Of a stretch of 14,179 nt of DNA, positions 13,367 to 14,179 are shown piece after piece (position 1 is the first letter of the stretch; each line of letters begins with the position of its first letter). Made by a program: the position numbers and the translations under genes. Source of the DNA: Intestinibacter sp. (lineage in GTDB: Bacteria > Bacillota > Clostridia > Peptostreptococcales > Peptostreptococcaceae); assembly GCF_022780145.1 (NCBI RefSeq), contig NZ_JALEXO010000334.1, positions 1-14,179 of the forward strand, read 5' to 3'. The notes beneath the pieces are model-generated. The model searched no databases and had not been told where the DNA came from. It saw only the letters and a list, made by a program, of their open reading frames with translations.

Positions 13367-14179
13367 TTGTTGAAAGATGATGTTATAAAAAGAGGTAATG
13401 AAATTTTAGATTATTTAATAAATATAAGAAGGGATATACACAGAACTCCTGAGTTGGCTATGGAGGAGTTTGAGACGAGAGATAAAATAAAAAAATATTT
13501 AGATAAAATAGGAATAGATTACATGGAATTTGAACACCATAGAGGAATTATGGCTTATATTTACACTCAAAATGCAAAGGCTACAATAGGAATTAGAGCT
13601 GATATCGATGCACTCCCAATAGAGGAAAAAAAGGAAAGCCCATATAAATCACAAAATAAAGGAGTCATGCACGCATGCGGACATGATGCACATACGGCTA
13701 TGTTAATAGGAGCCTGCAAAATACTATACGAGATGAAGGATGAATTAAACGTAAATGTCAAATTCTTCTTCGAACCTGCTGAGGAAAAGGGTGGAGGAGC
13801 TAAGTATTTTATCGACGACGGTCTTATGGAAAACCCACACGTAGACTTCATGTTTGGAGCACATGTTCAAGCGTATTTAGAGGTAGGGAAAATAGAGTCT
13901 AAATACGACACTCTAAACGCCAGCAGTAATTCAGTTTTAATCGAGGTAAATGGAAAGAGAGGTCATGGGGCTTATCCACAAAACGGTATAGATGCTCTAG
14001 TGGCAGCGGCTCAGATAATAACATCACTTCAGAGTATTGTCAGTAGAAATTTGGCTCCACACGAGATGGGAGTTTTGACTTTAGGCAAAATCGAAGGTGG
14101 AGATGCAGGAAATGTAATCTGTGATCATGTCGAGATACAGGGAACACTTAGAACTTTAAACAGAGAGGAAAGAGATTTT
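13367..14179 (+). CDS. M20 family metallopeptidase / amidohydrolase (3' end beyond window)
   Basis: These are the first ~271 residues of a gene that stays open to the right edge; relatives are about 390 aa. It matches the M20D aminoacylase/hippurate-hydrolase group, which removes acyl groups from N-acyl amino acids. Visible motifs are IRADIDALPIEE (76-87), the metal site HACGHDAH (102-109, Cys104, His106), the catalytic EPAEE (136-140, with E139/E140) and GAHV (His166). The dimerisation domain starts near residue 185 with GKRGHGAYPQNGIDA, which carries the conserved His200. No ATG fits; TTG at 13367 or 13370 follows GGGGGAG by 8 or 11 nt, and I choose 13367. An open frame on the opposite strand at 13567-13851 is only an overlap artefact. 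Confidence 0.9.
   Translation, partial: MLKDDVIKRGNEILDYLINIRRDIHRTPELAMEEFETRDKIKKYLDKIGIDYMEFEHHRGIMAYIYTQNAKATIGIRADIDALPIEEKKESPYKSQNKGVMHACGHDAHTAMLIGACKILYEMKDELNVNVKFFFEPAEEKGGGAKYFIDDGLMENPHVDFMFGAHVQAYLEVGKIESKYDTLNASSNSVLIEVNGKRGHGAYPQNGIDALVAAAQIITSLQSIVSRNLAPHEMGVLTLGKIEGGDAGNVICDHVEIQGTLRTLNREERDF

Noticed and set aside
13567..13851. A 94-codon open frame on the minus strand inside the M20 amidohydrolase gene.
   Set aside because: It lies entirely opposite a well-conserved coding frame with intact catalytic motifs, and has no ribosome binding site or recognisable protein features.
1..14179. Signs of a mobile element, prophage, CRISPR array or defence island.
   Set aside because: No transposase, integrase, terminal repeats, direct-repeat array or toxin/nuclease gene is visible; the genes are transport and metabolic genes of uniform base composition.

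Overview
The window is AT-rich, densely coded bacterial DNA. Strong AGGAGG-type ribosome binding sites, Gram-positive-style lipoprotein and transporter genes, and amino-acid-catabolic enzymes (diaminopropionate ammonia-lyase, an M20 amidohydrolase) point to a low-GC Bacillota. An anaerobic, amino-acid-using member of the Clostridia/Tissierellia is likely, but this is inferred from gene content and style; there is no rRNA or other marker to fix the taxon. I see no tRNA, rRNA, CRISPR array, insertion sequence or phage gene.

Layout. (1) 1-138, minus: the 5' end of a TSUP/TauE-SafE anion exporter. (2) 337-1212, plus: a YitT-family membrane protein, closed by a terminator shared with the convergent unit. 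(3) 3491-1299, minus: a two-gene operon of diaminopropionate ammonia-lyase followed by a protein resembling the archaeal/plant D-aminoacyl-tRNA deacylase (DTD2/GEK1). A perfect 11-bp inverted repeat lies in its upstream region. (4) 3716-5317, plus: a 72-residue two-helix membrane protein and a MATE exporter, ended by a strong hairpin terminator. (5) 5447-10777, plus: a promoter with an almost perfect Fur box directly downstream of its -10, then an iron/siderophore ABC importer (lipoprotein, two FecCD permeases, ATPase) and a second MATE exporter. (6) 10859-11224, plus: an ACT-domain protein, then about 300 bp of non-coding DNA with a strong terminator. (7) 11530-12516, plus: a VanZ-family membrane protein. 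(8) 13195-12554, minus: a kynurenine-formamidase-like cyclase, divergent from (9) 13367-14179, plus: an M20 amidohydrolase cut by the window edge.

How the genes fit together. The clearest unit is the iron operon. Under iron sufficiency Fur should occupy 5489-5503 and block transcription. On starvation the lipoprotein would capture a ferric chelate, the two permeases and ATPase would import it, and the tightly coupled MATE protein may export a chelator or a by-product. The most unusual unit is the lyase/deacylase pair: one enzyme destroys D- and L-diaminopropionate (and D-serine in characterised homologues), while the other resembles enzymes that strip D-amino acids from mischarged tRNA. Together they suggest a D-amino-acid catabolism-and-proofreading module. 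Several genes have longer open frames whose first codon overlaps the Shine-Dalgarno sequence; in each case I moved the start downstream and say why.
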